Assembly: GCA_020435965.1 (NCBI GenBank)
Contig: JAGQYS010000030.1
Location: 1 to 64,000 of the forward strand
Length of the DNA stretch: 64,000 nucleotides
Source: Flavobacteriaceae bacterium
Lineage (GTDB): Bacteria > Bacteroidota > Bacteroidia > Flavobacteriales > Flavobacteriaceae
Direction: 5' to 3'
Shown here piece after piece: positions 44,921 through 55,449 of the stretch. The stretch's first letter is position 1. Each line of letters begins with the position of its first letter. The position numbers were made by a program, and so were the translations under genes. The notes under the pieces are model-generated. The model worked only from the letters and a program-made list of their open reading frames with translations. It did not search any database and was not told the DNA's origin.

Positions 44921-47900
44921 TTAGTTTTTCATTCCTTGACCCTCAACCCAAGGTGCGCCTGATGCTTTCAAGCCACTTTCAATAGATGGTATTGTGTTGT
45001 TAATAATTGGCTTAAGCTTAGTTTTTACTTTATTTAATTGGCTTTGCACTCTTTTTAAAAATGCTTGGTGTTCATCAGTTGGCCCATAAGTATTACCCAA
45101 AGCTCTCCATCCAATTGAGTTCCCTTCACTAGCTGTTGGATTTGAACGCTCTCCAATTTCATCCTTTAAATCATCTCCATTTAATTCTTTATCAATATTT
45201 AAAAGTGCCATTTTTACGTCGTTTATTTTTTTGAACAGATCATCACTTGGTTTGTCTGCCTTATTCAATGCTCTTTCCATGGCATCTACAGTCTGTATGG
45301 CTGTTGATAGAGCAACATTGGTGGCAGTAAGGTCTTGCTGAAAAGCAAAGACTTCATTTCTAAACGCACTCATTTCTTCAAATGATTTACGTTTAAGTGT
45401 ACCATCATACAAAGGTACTATCTTAAAAGGTTTTGGGCCTTCAAGGACAGTATTAACACCATCAACTCTTTTAACAATTGTTACAGTATAGTTACCTGGA
45501 GTGGCCATAACACCTCCTCTTCCAAAACCTCTTCCTCTTCCAGATGTTTCTAATCTTTCGCCGCTTTTATTTGGGTAGCTTAAATTCCAACTCACTCTAT
45601 TAAATCCTTTTTTGTTTTTGCCTTCAACTGTATTTACAACATTGTCATTGGCATCTTTTATAATTAAAAGAACATCTGGGCCTTCCTGTCTGTTTTCAGC
45701 TTCTAAAGCATCCCAACCAGGAAAATCTGTGTTTGTTTTTTCTCGTTTTTTACGGTCATCTTTTAATGAGCTAAAGCTGTCAGCCATATAATATGTAAAA
45801 ACGGCTCCAAATGGAGGGTTTTCTGCTGCATACTCATTATCTCCTTGACTTCCACCAGTTCTGCTACTTGGACTGTACCAAAGTGCATCCTTGATTGGAA
45901 ATAACGTAACCTCTTTTGATAACGTTGAATTATTAAATTCCCTTATAGGTGTAATATCATCTAAAACAAAAATACCTCTACCAAAAGATCCTGCAACCAA
46001 ATCATTTTCTTCTCTGTGTATAGTAATGTCTCTAAAAGAAATGGTTGGAACACCACCTTTAAGCTGTATCCAATTTTTACCTCCATTATTCGTGAAATAC
46101 ACTCCAAATTCTGTGGCTGCAAATAATAAGTCTTTTTTTACGTGATCTTGAACTAATCGCCATATTAAGAGAGTATTAGGCAAATCGCCATTTATTAATG
46201 ACCAAGATCTGCCTTTATCAGTACTTTTTATTAAATAAGGTTTGTAATCGCCATATTTATGATTATCCAAGGCTGCATAAACTACATTGGCATCAAATAA
46301 ATCTGCTCTTATATCATTAACAAAAGGTATTGAAGGCAAGCCTTTAATACTTCCCAATGAAATTTTTCTCCAATTAGCGCCTCCATCTTCAGTAACTTGA
46401 ATGAATCCATCATCAGTTCCAGCATAAAGTAATCCTTCTTGTTTAGGTGATTCTGTTAATGAAGTAATTGTATTATAGTTAGACATTGCTCCAACATCCC
46501 AAGCATTGTCCCAGCTTTGTTGCTTACCATACATTGGCAATGCTATTCGTTCTTGATTTAAGGTAAGATCTGATGAAATTGGTGTCCATGCATCACCTCT
46601 ATTTTCAGATTTCCAAACACGTTGCGAAGCCACATATAATCGTTTAGGATTATGTGGACTTATCAAAATTGGCGCGTCCCAATTAAAACGCTCAAAAGGT
46701 TCTCCTTCTCTGGCTTGAGGCTGAATAAATACTGTTTCTCTAGTGGATTGATCTGTTCTAAATGATGCTCCTTCTTGAAATTCTCCGTAAACAATGTTTG
46801 GGTTACCAGATTCTACAGCAGATGAATAACCATCCGCTCCCAATATTTCCGACCAATCCATGTTTTTTATGCCATCAGAAAACATAGTTCTTGAAGGGCC
46901 TCCAAGTGAACCATTATCTTGTGTACCACCATATACTTTATAAAATGGTTTGCTATCATCTACAGCTATCTTAAAAAATTGAGTTATGGGAAGATTGCTA
47001 ACATACTTCCAACTATTAGTCATATCGAAACTTTCGTAAAGTCCACCATCTGTTCCGAAAAGTACATAGTCAGGATCTGAAGCTTTAAACGCCATTGCAT
47101 GACTGTCAACATGCTTGTTCCTTTCGTTCATTCTATTAAAGGTTTTACCATGATCGTCTGAAATAAGCACGTTGTTGTTCATTAAAAACAATTTTCCTTC
47201 ATGATGTGGTGATGCATATAGTTCTTGATAATAATGAGGTCCTGTTCCTCCTGAAACAGTATCGGATTGTTTGGACCAGGATTCTCCTTTATTGGTTGAT
47301 ATATAAATACCTCCTTTTGTTCTATCGGTTTCAATAGCTGCATAAATAACATCCGAATTGAAAGGTGAAATTGCCAAACCTATTTTTCCCAAATTAGAAC
47401 CTGGAATCCCTTTTTTAAGCTCTTTCCAAGTTTCTCCGCCATCTGTACTTTTATGAATTCCAGAACCTGGACCACCTCCAAGATAAGCAGCTACAGTACG
47501 ATGTCTTTGCCATGTTGCGGCATATAATATATCTGGATTGTTTTGATCGATCACAATATCTGTAGCACCAACCCATTCACTATCTCCAAGTGTACGATTC
47601 CATGTTTTTCCGCCATCAGTTGTTTTATAAACACCTCTTTCACCTCCTTTTGTCCAAAGCGGTCCTTGTGAAGCTACCCAAACAATATCAGAATTTTCTG
47701 GATGTACAATAATTGTTGATAGATGCTCTGATTTTGCGAGTCCCATATTTTTCCATGAGTTGCCATCATCATGACTCACATAAATTCCATCTCCAAAAGC
47801 TACGTGACGACCACCAACATTTTCACCTGTTCCAACCCAAATAGTATGAGGGTTTGAGGGATCTATTGCTATACTTCCAATGGAATATGAGCTTTCATTA

Positions 47901-48154
47901 TCAAAAATTGGTTTCCAAGTGGTGCCAGAATTTGTAGTTTTCCAGACACCTCCAGAACCAACTGCTACATACCAAACATTTTCATTTTCTGGATGTATTG
48001 CAATATCTGCAATACGTCCTGAGGTCAATGCAGGCCCTATATTTCTAAGCTCTAAACCTCCAAAGGTAGATTCATTAATTGTTTGTGATTGAAGTGTGAA
48101 TGTCATTCCTAAAAGGAACATCCAAAGGAACGATACTTTTAAAATAGTTTTCAT
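44921..48154 (-). CDS. Exported Asp-box (BNR/VPS10-sortilin-like) protein, third paralogue
   Basis: This 1077-residue protein has a signal peptide (to about residue 24, FTLQSQ) and the family opening LELRNIGPALTSGRIADIAI. Asp boxes recur through two propellers (TTNSGTTWKP, SHDDGNSWKN, TTDGGKTWNR, STDGGETWKE, SENRGDAWTP). The C-terminal domain includes ENPPFGAVFTYYMAD, shared with the two proteins at the left end of the window. Activity is unknown. It lies 26 bases downstream of the CocE-type hydrolase gene and is followed by a strong terminator, so the two form a transcript. Confidence 0.87.
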   Translation of the reverse strand: MKTILKVSFLWMFLLGMTFTLQSQTINESTFGGLELRNIGPALTSGRIADIAIHPENENVWYVAVGSGGVWKTTNSGTTWKPIFDNESSYSIGSIAIDPSNPHTIWVGTGENVGGRHVAFGDGIYVSHDDGNSWKNMGLAKSEHLSTIIVHPENSDIVWVASQGPLWTKGGERGVYKTTDGGKTWNRTLGDSEWVGATDIVIDQNNPDILYAATWQRHRTVAAYLGGGPGSGIHKSTDGGETWKELKKGIPGSNLGKIGLAISPFNSDVIYAAIETDRTKGGIYISTNKGESWSKQSDTVSGGTGPHYYQELYASPHHEGKLFLMNNNVLISDDHGKTFNRMNERNKHVDSHAMAFKASDPDYVLFGTDGGLYESFDMTNSWKYVSNLPITQFFKIAVDDSKPFYKVYGGTQDNGSLGGPSRTMFSDGIKNMDWSEILGADGYSSAVESGNPNIVYGEFQEGASFRTDQSTRETVFIQPQAREGEPFERFNWDAPILISPHNPKRLYVASQRVWKSENRGDAWTPISSDLTLNQERIALPMYGKQQSWDNAWDVGAMSNYNTITSLTESPKQEGLLYAGTDDGFIQVTEDGGANWRKISLGSIKGLPSIPFVNDIRADLFDANVVYAALDNHKYGDYKPYLIKSTDKGRSWSLINGDLPNTLLIWRLVQDHVKKDLLFAATEFGVYFTNNGGKNWIQLKGGVPTISFRDITIHREENDLVAGSFGRGIFVLDDITPIREFNNSTLSKEVTLFPIKDALWYSPSSRTGGSQGDNEYAAENPPFGAVFTYYMADSFSSLKDDRKKREKTNTDFPGWDALEAENRQEGPDVLLIIKDANDNVVNTVEGKNKKGFNRVSWNLSYPNKSGERLETSGRGRGFGRGGVMATPGNYTVTIVKRVDGVNTVLEGPKPFKIVPLYDGTLKRKSFEEMSAFRNEVFAFQQDLTATNVALSTAIQTVDAMERALNKADKPSDDLFKKINDVKMALLNIDKELNGDDLKDEIGERSNPTASEGNSIGWRALGNTYGPTDEHQAFLKRVQSQLNKVKTKLKPIINNTIPSIESGLKASGAPWVEGQGMKN

Positions 48155-48180
48155 ATTAGGTAATTGTTTCTTATTTAGAT

Positions 48181-50067
48181 TTATTTTTTAGCAATAGGAA
48201 TACGAATTTGAGAAGGATGTTTTGATGAATGATGCACATTATTATGAGCCACAATACCTATTTTTTCGTCATAGTTATTGCCTCCTGTATTTAGGTTTCT
48301 TGCAAAACGCGGAAAGTTACTACTTGAAATCTCAACACGAATACGATGTCCTTTTTTGAATAAATTACTTGTAGACATTGGCGTTAAGTTTACTTCATAA
48401 ACTTTGCCTTTTTCCATAAATACTTCTTTATCATAACCTTCACGATAGCGAACGCGTTGTATGGTTTCATCTAAATTGTATGCTGAACCATCTGGATATA
48501 CATCTATTAACTTAATGGTAAAATCGGTGTCCTTTACATCTGAAGACACATATAATTTTGATTCTATAAAACCAGAAACTTCAGTATCTTCTTTTAAGAA
48601 ATCTGTAGTGTATACCAATATATCATTTCTAGCTTCCATATCTTGTTGGTTGTAAGAACCTCCTTTTACAGCATTTCCTGTGCAACAAACATTACCTCCA
48701 TAAGAAGGTACTGGAGCCATAGGATCATAGGTAAAACTGTCAGGGTTATCAGAACTTGGTTTTGTAGTTGATAATTTGCCATTACCAAAACGACTGTTTG
48801 CGTTTCCGTCACTGTTTAAATAATAGGTTACCATTTCTGTGTTTTCTGGTGGCCAAGTTTCTGCAGCTTGCCATTTGTTGCTTCCCATTGTGTAATATTG
48901 AACTCTTGGAGTGCTTTCTTTAAAATCATTTTGCTCTCCTTTTAACCAAAGGTCAAACCATTTGGTTATTTGCTCATCGTAATTTAGTCTGGCATCACCA
49001 ACACTTCGCTCTCCAACAATTGTATTTTCGGTTGCTCTAGTATAAGCACAATGCAAAGTTGGAGCAATGACTAAATATTGATTATCACGAATAAAAGGAT
49101 CTTTTGAGTTATTTCTAACATGATTAAAAAGCTTAATATTTGGCGTAATGGAAACATCATACCAAGAGGCAAACCAGAAACTTGGTGTACCAATATCTTT
49201 ATCATCATGATAAATTCCGCCTTTAAACCAATCAGGATGATTTGGTTTGCGACGTATCATTTTATCAAAAATCTCATGTTTCCCATTGATGTTTTTTAAA
49301 ATATCCTGAATTGGCAAATGTTTTAGTGCTTCAGCCATATCTACAGGAGGATTCTCAGGTGCCAAATCGTAAAACCTTGAAATTCTTATTAAATCCTCTT
49401 GAGTTGCACCTTTTGGAATTCGTGGTTTAAATTTATCATGTTCTACACCATAAAGCCAAGAAAAGAAAAGCATCTGCTCTGCGCCTCCACGATACCAATT
49501 GCCTTGCTCATTTACATCTCCTACTCTCCCAACACCTGCACCAAATCCTTGTGGCACCATAGCTGCATGAGAAGGATGATCTAAAGCAGATACAGCCATT
49601 TGCCATTCTGCTGTTGACGAACAACCAAGAGTCCCTATTTTTCCGTTGGACCAAGGTTGGTTTTTCATCCATTCAAAAGCATCATAGCCATCTGTTAACG
49701 GAACGCCAAGAATATCCCATTCACCTTCAGAATAATAACGTCCTCGTTCGTTTTGTATAACATAAACATAACCTTGCTTAACATATTCATAAGCTCGTTG
49801 TGCATTACCTAATCGTTGCTCACCATCTCCCCAGGAATTAAAATTATAAGGTGTTCTTGAAAAAATAATTGGGTATTTACCATCTGCTTTTGGCCTGTAA
49901 ATATCTGTTGCCAACCTGATGCCATCTCGCATTGGCATCATGACTTTTTGGTCGACTATGGCAATTTCATTAAGTTTTTCTAAAATATCTTCTTGTGCTT
50001 GTAAAACAGGAATGCTTACTAAGAGACAAGCAAGAGCTGTTAAAAGAGTAGTTGCTCGCTTTTTCAT
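48181..50067 (-). CDS. Exported CocE/NonD-family (X-Pro dipeptidyl-peptidase-like) hydrolase
   Basis: This 628-residue protein has a signal peptide (to about residue 24, VLQAQ). The alpha/beta hydrolase core (X-Pro peptidase S15 type) carries [31 protein letters not shown] and the nucleophile loop [13 protein letters not shown] (Ser near 150). The C-terminal jelly-roll (about 430-625: [34 protein letters not shown]) completes the family. Members hydrolyse acyl-amide or ester bonds; this one probably acts on peptides or acylated amino acids in the periplasm. It is divergent from the DPP4-like gene. Confidence 0.9.
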   Translation of the reverse strand: MKKRATTLLTALACLLVSIPVLQAQEDILEKLNEIAIVDQKVMMPMRDGIRLATDIYRPKADGKYPIIFSRTPYNFNSWGDGEQRLGNAQRAYEYVKQGYVYVIQNERGRYYSEGEWDILGVPLTDGYDAFEWMKNQPWSNGKIGTLGCSSTAEWQMAVSALDHPSHAAMVPQGFGAGVGRVGDVNEQGNWYRGGAEQMLFFSWLYGVEHDKFKPRIPKGATQEDLIRISRFYDLAPENPPVDMAEALKHLPIQDILKNINGKHEIFDKMIRRKPNHPDWFKGGIYHDDKDIGTPSFWFASWYDVSITPNIKLFNHVRNNSKDPFIRDNQYLVIAPTLHCAYTRATENTIVGERSVGDARLNYDEQITKWFDLWLKGEQNDFKESTPRVQYYTMGSNKWQAAETWPPENTEMVTYYLNSDGNANSRFGNGKLSTTKPSSDNPDSFTYDPMAPVPSYGGNVCCTGNAVKGGSYNQQDMEARNDILVYTTDFLKEDTEVSGFIESKLYVSSDVKDTDFTIKLIDVYPDGSAYNLDETIQRVRYREGYDKEVFMEKGKVYEVNLTPMSTSNLFKKGHRIRVEISSSNFPRFARNLNTGGNNYDEKIGIVAHNNVHHSSKHPSQIRIPIAKK

Positions 50068-50231
50068 TATATAAATATTGGTTGGTTAAATAATTGACTT
50101 AAAGGTAGGAAAATGTACTTATAGATTAAACTTTGTTTAAACTTTTAACAGTTTTAAAATATATGCAAGAATTCACTCTTTAGAATTTAAAAAATTATGA
50201 CTGATTTTTTATTCACAATTAATATGAAAAC

Positions 50232-50262
50232 TTGATGGACTCATATTAAAAATGTAGCTTTA
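50232..50262 (+). promoter_or_regulatory. Promoter of the DPP4-like peptidase gene
   Basis: TTG at 50232-50234, a 20-base spacer and TAGCTTTA at 50255-50262 (seven of eight positions of TAnnTTTG counted with the final G changed) give a good Bacteroidota promoter, placing the start near 50268 and the ATG at 50287. Confidence 0.5.
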
Positions 50263-50286
50263 TAACCTCAATAAAAACACATAACA

Positions 50287-52371
50287 ATGAATACTATTTC
50301 TAGATTAAAAAAAGCCTTTAATGCAGTTGTTATTATTACCTTATTAGTTGGTTTTAACTCCACATTTGCTCAAGACAAACTAAAGAAAATGCCTGGTTAT
50401 GAGCGTTATGCAGAAATAGCTCCTAAAATTCGTGGCTCAGTAAATATAGTGCCAAGATCTTACTCATGGAGTGAAGATAGCAAATCATTTGAATACAATC
50501 ATGATGGAAAACGATTTAAGTATGACGTGAAAACTGGAAAAACCACTGAAGTTGAAGATTTTGTTGAAACTAATAACAGACGGTTTTTTGGCAATCGTCC
50601 GCAAAGAGGGCGTCAATATCCTTCGGCAGATTCTCCTAATGGAAAATTAAAAGCTTTTACTAGAGATAGAAATATGTACATCAGTAATCCTGACGGAAGT
50701 AACGAAATAGCCATCACAACTGATGGTAATGAGGAAACTCAGAAAAAATACGGTATTGCCACTTGGGTTTATGGTGAAGAGCTAGGACAAATTACTGCCA
50801 TGTGGTGGTCTCCAGACAGTAAAAAAATTGCCTTCTATCGCTTTGAAGAAAAGGATGCTAAAATGTACTATGTACTTTATGACCAAGTAAAAATTCAAGA
50901 TTCAGTTGAAATTGAAGCGTATCCAAAAGTTGGTGCAGACAACTTGCCAGTAGATGTGATGGTTTATGACTTGGAAACCAAGAAAACCACCTTGTTAGAC
51001 ACAAGAGATGGAAAGCCTTTTAATGATGGTGCTTTAGGAACTTATTTATATGGTATGGATTGGACGCCTGATGGTAAAGAATTTTTGTTTCATACCACCA
51101 ACAGAAAGCAGGACGTTATGGAATATAAAGCTGCTGATCCAAACACTGGAAAAACCAGAACCATAGTTCGTGAGGAATGGTTGCCTAGCTTTACTGTAAA
51201 CACTCCTGAAATATATGTCTTGGAGGATGGCAAGCATTTTATTTGGGCTTCTGAGCGCAGTGGTTTCAATAATTACTATTTATACAATTGGGATGGTACT
51301 TTAGTCAACGCCATCACTAATCACAATTTTGAAGTAAGTAGAATATTAAAAGTTGATGAAAAAAATAAGCAACTTTACTATGAAGCTAGAAGTGGTAGCA
51401 ATCATATGAAAATGCAATTGCATCGTGTGAATTTTAATGGTAAAAATGATGTGAGATTAACTAATCCTACTTACAATCATAGTGTGACAATTTCTCCAGA
51501 TGGTAAGTATTTTGTTGATGTAGCACAAACACATAACATTGCTCCTTTTACAAACCTTGTAAATAGCAAAGGAAAAATAGTTGCAGAGATTGCTAAAAGC
51601 GACATGACAGAGTTTAACAACCTCGGACTTAAAACCGTTGAAGTGTTTACTTTCACTTCTGCTGATGGTGTCACGCAATTACATGGTATGTTGCATTTTC
51701 CTTCTAATTTTGATCCTAATAAGAAATATCCTTTAATTCTTGCTAATTATGGTGGACCAGCAACCAATGCATTTAGAGAGACCTTTACCTTACCAAGTTC
51801 TTTAACCGAATATGGCTTTTTAATTGCCAATATTGATGGTAGAAACGTAAGAGGTCGTGGAAAAAAATTATTAGACCAACTTTATGGAAATCTTTGTATT
51901 GTTGAAATGGATGATTTTGCCGAAGGCATCAAATCACTTTACAATCGTCCTTATTTTGATAAAGATAATGTTGGCGTTTACGGTACGTCTTATGGTGGCA
52001 CAACTGCTGCTGCTAGCTTGTTGCGTTTTCCAGATGTATATCATGCTGCTGTGGCCAATTCTGCTGTGACTGATTGGAGAAATTATGACACCATTTACAC
52101 AGAGCGTTTCATGAATTTAATAACCAACAATAAAGCTGGTTACGATGCGTCTAACTTAATGACTTACGCTAAGGATTTACAAGGAGAACTTATGATTTAT
52201 TTTGGAACAAGCGATAACAATGTGCATCCTTCAAACTCTTTACAGCTTATAAAAGCTTTACAAGATGCTGGCAAAAGTTTTGAAGTACAAGTTGGACCAG
52301 ACAGAGGTCATACTGCTATGGATACAGATAGAATGATGGAGTTTTTTATTGAGCATTTGATATTGAATTAA
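50287..52371 (+). CDS. Exported DPP4-like S9 dipeptidyl peptidase
   Basis: This 694-residue protein has a signal peptide (to about residue 28, STFAQ), a DPP4-type N-terminal propeller (about 100-450, with YGIATWVYGEEL, the element bearing the substrate-amine glutamates) and an S9 catalytic domain. The triad is GTSYGG (Ser near 567), GTSDNNVH (Asp near 642) and DRGHTAM (His near 675). With the Y-G-E-E-L motif it should remove dipeptides after Pro or Ala. It is the only plus-strand gene between 15 and 55 kb and is divergent from the CocE-type gene. Confidence 0.93.
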   Translation: MNTISRLKKAFNAVVIITLLVGFNSTFAQDKLKKMPGYERYAEIAPKIRGSVNIVPRSYSWSEDSKSFEYNHDGKRFKYDVKTGKTTEVEDFVETNNRRFFGNRPQRGRQYPSADSPNGKLKAFTRDRNMYISNPDGSNEIAITTDGNEETQKKYGIATWVYGEELGQITAMWWSPDSKKIAFYRFEEKDAKMYYVLYDQVKIQDSVEIEAYPKVGADNLPVDVMVYDLETKKTTLLDTRDGKPFNDGALGTYLYGMDWTPDGKEFLFHTTNRKQDVMEYKAADPNTGKTRTIVREEWLPSFTVNTPEIYVLEDGKHFIWASERSGFNNYYLYNWDGTLVNAITNHNFEVSRILKVDEKNKQLYYEARSGSNHMKMQLHRVNFNGKNDVRLTNPTYNHSVTISPDGKYFVDVAQTHNIAPFTNLVNSKGKIVAEIAKSDMTEFNNLGLKTVEVFTFTSADGVTQLHGMLHFPSNFDPNKKYPLILANYGGPATNAFRETFTLPSSLTEYGFLIANIDGRNVRGRGKKLLDQLYGNLCIVEMDDFAEGIKSLYNRPYFDKDNVGVYGTSYGGTTAAASLLRFPDVYHAAVANSAVTDWRNYDTIYTERFMNLITNNKAGYDASNLMTYAKDLQGELMIYFGTSDNNVHPSNSLQLIKALQDAGKSFEVQVGPDRGHTAMDTDRMMEFFIEHLILN

Positions 52372-52390
52372 CTAAGAAAATTTAATTTAA

Positions 52391-52422
52391 AAAGGCACTT
52401 AAAATTAAGTGCCTTTTTTTTT
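52391..52422. terminator. Bidirectional terminator
   Basis: AAAGGCACTT (52391-52400), loop AAAATT and AAGTGCCTTT (52407-52416) form a 10-bp stem followed by T-tract on the plus strand, with A-tract on the other side. It lies between the convergent DPP4-like and helicase genes and should serve both. Confidence 0.85.
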
Positions 52423-52428
52423 ATTCAT

Positions 52429-53979
52429 TTACTCCGCTGGCTTCCCATGAATTTCAAGGTATACCTCGTCAAAGTTTTTCCTAAGGTAAGCACGAAGTTT
52501 TTTGCGATAATCTTCCTTAAGCCATTCCACAAAATTAAAGGTGCTTTTGCAAATGCATTTGGTGTAGCGATGCACTCTAAAATCAATATCATCACCTAAC
52601 TTTTTGGCAAGGTCAATGGCATCATAAACATCATCACTATTTTCTATGCATATTTTGGCATGTTGCTCAATTGAACGCTCCAAAACTACTTTAGAGGATT
52701 CACCATTTCGGATGGAGTTAACGTAAGTTTCGTTAATGTCAAAAAACACGTCTTCAGAGTTGCCAAACTCAGCTCTTAATTCGTCTGGCATTTCATAACG
52801 GAAATTACTTTCCAATTCTTCATCACCCAAAATACCATCTAAATAATAACTAGGATTCTTGAAAATACGTTGCCAATCCAGATTATCTCCCCAAGGGCCA
52901 AAACGATGGAAGTTGTTTCCTAAGTCTATCACAGTAAAGGTGTCTTTATTTTTTAGAATACGAGAGCCTCTACCAATCATTTGATAATATAAAGTGAGTG
53001 ACTTCGTGGCACGATTTAAAATAATAGATTCTACAGTTGGTTCGTCGAATCCTGTTGTTAAAATACTTACAGAAGTTAAGATAGCATCTGGTGTTTCTTT
53101 AAACCATTTTAATATGTGTGCACGTTCTTTTTTAGAGTGTGTATTATCTAAATGACGAATAGGTAGTCCAGCTGTTCTAAACAAATCATAAACAAATAAA
53201 GAAGTGTTTATTCCGTTATTAAAAATAAGTGTTTTTTTACCTTTGGAATGCTCTTCATAAGCTCCCATTAATTTGCCAAGCATATCATTATCTGTATATA
53301 AATCTTCAGAAGATTTTACAGTATAATCGCCATTGGCTCCTACAACCAAAGAGGTTAAGCCAACATTGTACACAAAAGTTTCTGCCTTGGCTAAAAATTT
53401 GTTTTCAATAAGCGACTCTATAGATTCACCAACAATGAGTTCGTCGTAATTATCAGTCATTGGCAACTCAATATTTGAGCTTAAAGGTGTTGCAGTTACA
53501 CCTAAAATGAATGATTTATGGAAAAACTTAAACAGTTTTGTAAACGAGTTGTAATGTGCTTCGTCAATGATGACTAGTCCAATATCAGAAATATCAAGTA
53601 CATTATCGTTTAAACGATTGTTAAGCGTCTCTACCATAGCCACAAAACAGCTGTAATCATCTTGATCGTCAAGTTTTGCTTTACTGTTAATGATTTTATT
53701 AACCACACCAAATTCTGTTAGCATCTTTGAAGTTTGCTTGCAAAGTTCTATACGATGTGTCAAAACCAAAACACGAGATTTGTGATGCTTTAAATATTGC
53801 CTAACAATTTCAGAGAAAATAACTGTTTTTCCTCCTCCTGTTGGCAATTGGTAAAGTAAATGGTAGTCGTCTGGAGAGTTTTCAAAACGCTCGAAAATTT
53901 GGTCTATAGCACCTTTTTGATAACTGTATAGATTTTTTCCTGTAGTTTTTTCTTCTTGATCTTGAATTCTCAAACGCAT
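52429..53979 (-). CDS. SF2 DEAD/DEAH-box helicase
   Basis: The best start is the ATG at 53979, giving 516 residues; a TTG two codons earlier is less likely. The helicase core is clear: Walker A LPTGGGKT (K51), IIDEAHYNS near 137, VTATP, and motif VI QMIGRGSR. The C-terminal 150 residues are a helical region of unknown role. Members of this form are widespread in Flavobacteriaceae and are SSL2/type III restriction-like in their helicase but lack a nuclease. TATTTTTG at 54007-54000 (minus) is its probable -7 element. Confidence 0.88.
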   Translation of the reverse strand: MRLRIQDQEEKTTGKNLYSYQKGAIDQIFERFENSPDDYHLLYQLPTGGGKTVIFSEIVRQYLKHHKSRVLVLTHRIELCKQTSKMLTEFGVVNKIINSKAKLDDQDDYSCFVAMVETLNNRLNDNVLDISDIGLVIIDEAHYNSFTKLFKFFHKSFILGVTATPLSSNIELPMTDNYDELIVGESIESLIENKFLAKAETFVYNVGLTSLVVGANGDYTVKSSEDLYTDNDMLGKLMGAYEEHSKGKKTLIFNNGINTSLFVYDLFRTAGLPIRHLDNTHSKKERAHILKWFKETPDAILTSVSILTTGFDEPTVESIILNRATKSLTLYYQMIGRGSRILKNKDTFTVIDLGNNFHRFGPWGDNLDWQRIFKNPSYYLDGILGDEELESNFRYEMPDELRAEFGNSEDVFFDINETYVNSIRNGESSKVVLERSIEQHAKICIENSDDVYDAIDLAKKLGDDIDFRVHRYTKCICKSTFNFVEWLKEDYRKKLRAYLRKNFDEVYLEIHGKPAE

Positions 53980-53999
53980 GCGCAAATTATTTGGACATG

Positions 54000-54007
54000 C
54001 AAAAATA
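54000..54007 (-). promoter_or_regulatory. -7 element of the helicase gene
   Basis: TATTTTTG on the minus strand matches TAnnTTTG and ends 20 bases before the preferred ATG at 53979. It supports that start over an upstream TTG. The -33 element is not clear. Confidence 0.4.
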
Positions 54008-54070
54008 CATCCTTTTGTGAGTTTTTTCAGTAAATTAAAATATAAATATTAACGAGTTATCTACAATTCG

Positions 54071-55273
54071 TTAATCCATCCTTATTTTAATTATGATTGC
54101 AGAAATTAAAGTCAAAATCCCAATGATTACAAGAGAAAATTCGATATCAAAAAAATTAGAAATTAAAATTGTGCAAATAGCGCCAAAGGCATATCCTGAA
54201 TCTCTCCAAAAACGGAATACTCCAATACTTTGCGCTCTTTGTGAAGGATTTGTATAATCTGATATAGCTGACAAAAAGGTTGGGTAAACAATGGCTGTAC
54301 CAACACCTAGTAAAACAGCCAAAGCTATAAACCAAGTCATTGTTGTAGCAAAAAACATAGCAATTAGTGATATAGCTTGAAGCAACATACCTAAACTGAG
54401 CATTATTTTTTTATCATATAAATCTGAAAGTTTTCCAGTTACTAATTGGCCAATTCCCCAAACTGCTGGATAAATAGCTACAATAATAGCAACCTCTTTT
54501 ATTGAAAACGCTCTACTTGTCAATATAATTGGCAAAACGCCCCAAATCATACCATCATTTAAATTGTTCACAAAACCAGCTTGTGATATGGAACCTAAGT
54601 TGTTGTTTGTCCAAGAGGTTTCCTTGAAAATATTTTTCAACAACTTGATAGAACTTGACTGCTCTTCAATGTTTACATGATGCATAGTATCTTTAATAAA
54701 AAAAATAGATAACAATAAACCAAGTACCACAAAGGCAATACCTTGATAAAATGGAAATGGACGAATACCATATTCTGAAGCTATCCAACCTGTTGAAAAT
54801 GCTACCAACGCAATTGAAAAATAACCAAAAGATTCATTGAGTCCCATGGCAAGACCACGTTGTTGTTTTCCAACCAAGTCAATTTTCATAACAACAGTAC
54901 TAGACCAAGTTAAGCCTTGATTGATTCCTAATAAAACATTCGCAAAAATGACCCAATTCCAGTGGTTGGCATCCATTAAAATAAAAGGAATAGGAATAGC
55001 AACGAGCCAACCAATAATGAGCAAATTTTTCCTTCCAATACTATTGGCAAATTTCCCTGTAAAATAGTTAGTAATGGCTTTAGTAAAACCAAAAACAATA
55101 ATGAAAGATAAAATTATTGAAGGTGAGAAAATTCGATATTCCTCTTCTGCAAGTTTAGGCAAAATGGTTCGTTCTAAGCCAACCATACCACCAACAAAAG
55201 CATTTACTATAAGAAGCAACGCAAATTGCCTCCAGTTTTCTTTTAGTCCAAGTTTAGTTTGTTGTTTAGCCAT
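54071..55273 (-). CDS. MFS transporter
   Basis: This 400-residue inner-membrane protein has twelve predicted helices in two halves. The loop after helix 2 reads NYFTGKFANSIGRKN, close to the MFS signature G-x-L-a-D-r-x-G-R-k, and the matching loop in the second half is GKLSDLYDKKIMLSLG. The substrate is not readable; the closest recollection is drug/efflux-type carriers. It is transcribed alone; TAGCTTTG at 55290-55283 (minus) is a candidate -7 element nine bases before the ATG. Confidence 0.92.
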   Translation of the reverse strand: MAKQQTKLGLKENWRQFALLLIVNAFVGGMVGLERTILPKLAEEEYRIFSPSIILSFIIVFGFTKAITNYFTGKFANSIGRKNLLIIGWLVAIPIPFILMDANHWNWVIFANVLLGINQGLTWSSTVVMKIDLVGKQQRGLAMGLNESFGYFSIALVAFSTGWIASEYGIRPFPFYQGIAFVVLGLLLSIFFIKDTMHHVNIEEQSSSIKLLKNIFKETSWTNNNLGSISQAGFVNNLNDGMIWGVLPIILTSRAFSIKEVAIIVAIYPAVWGIGQLVTGKLSDLYDKKIMLSLGMLLQAISLIAMFFATTMTWFIALAVLLGVGTAIVYPTFLSAISDYTNPSQRAQSIGVFRFWRDSGYAFGAICTILISNFFDIEFSLVIIGILTLISAIIIKIRMD

Positions 55274-55449
55274 TTTAAAGAACCAAAGCTAAATAAATAA
55301 TATTTGTAAATGAGATAAACAATCTTTTAAAATATACATGAATAGCAGATGCAAATCTATAATATTTGCATTTTCAGAACTTTGTGAGTACATTGTATAA
55401 TAAATCCTTAGGATTTTTAAACAATTTAACTAACTAAAAACCAATTACA

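Noticed and set aside
386..50067. Type IX secretion substrates
   Set aside because: None of the exported proteins shows a recognisable C-terminal sorting domain.
35517..53979. Defence island built from the restriction enzyme and the helicase
   Set aside because: They are 13 kb apart with housekeeping-type peptidase operons between, and this helicase form is common outside defence loci.
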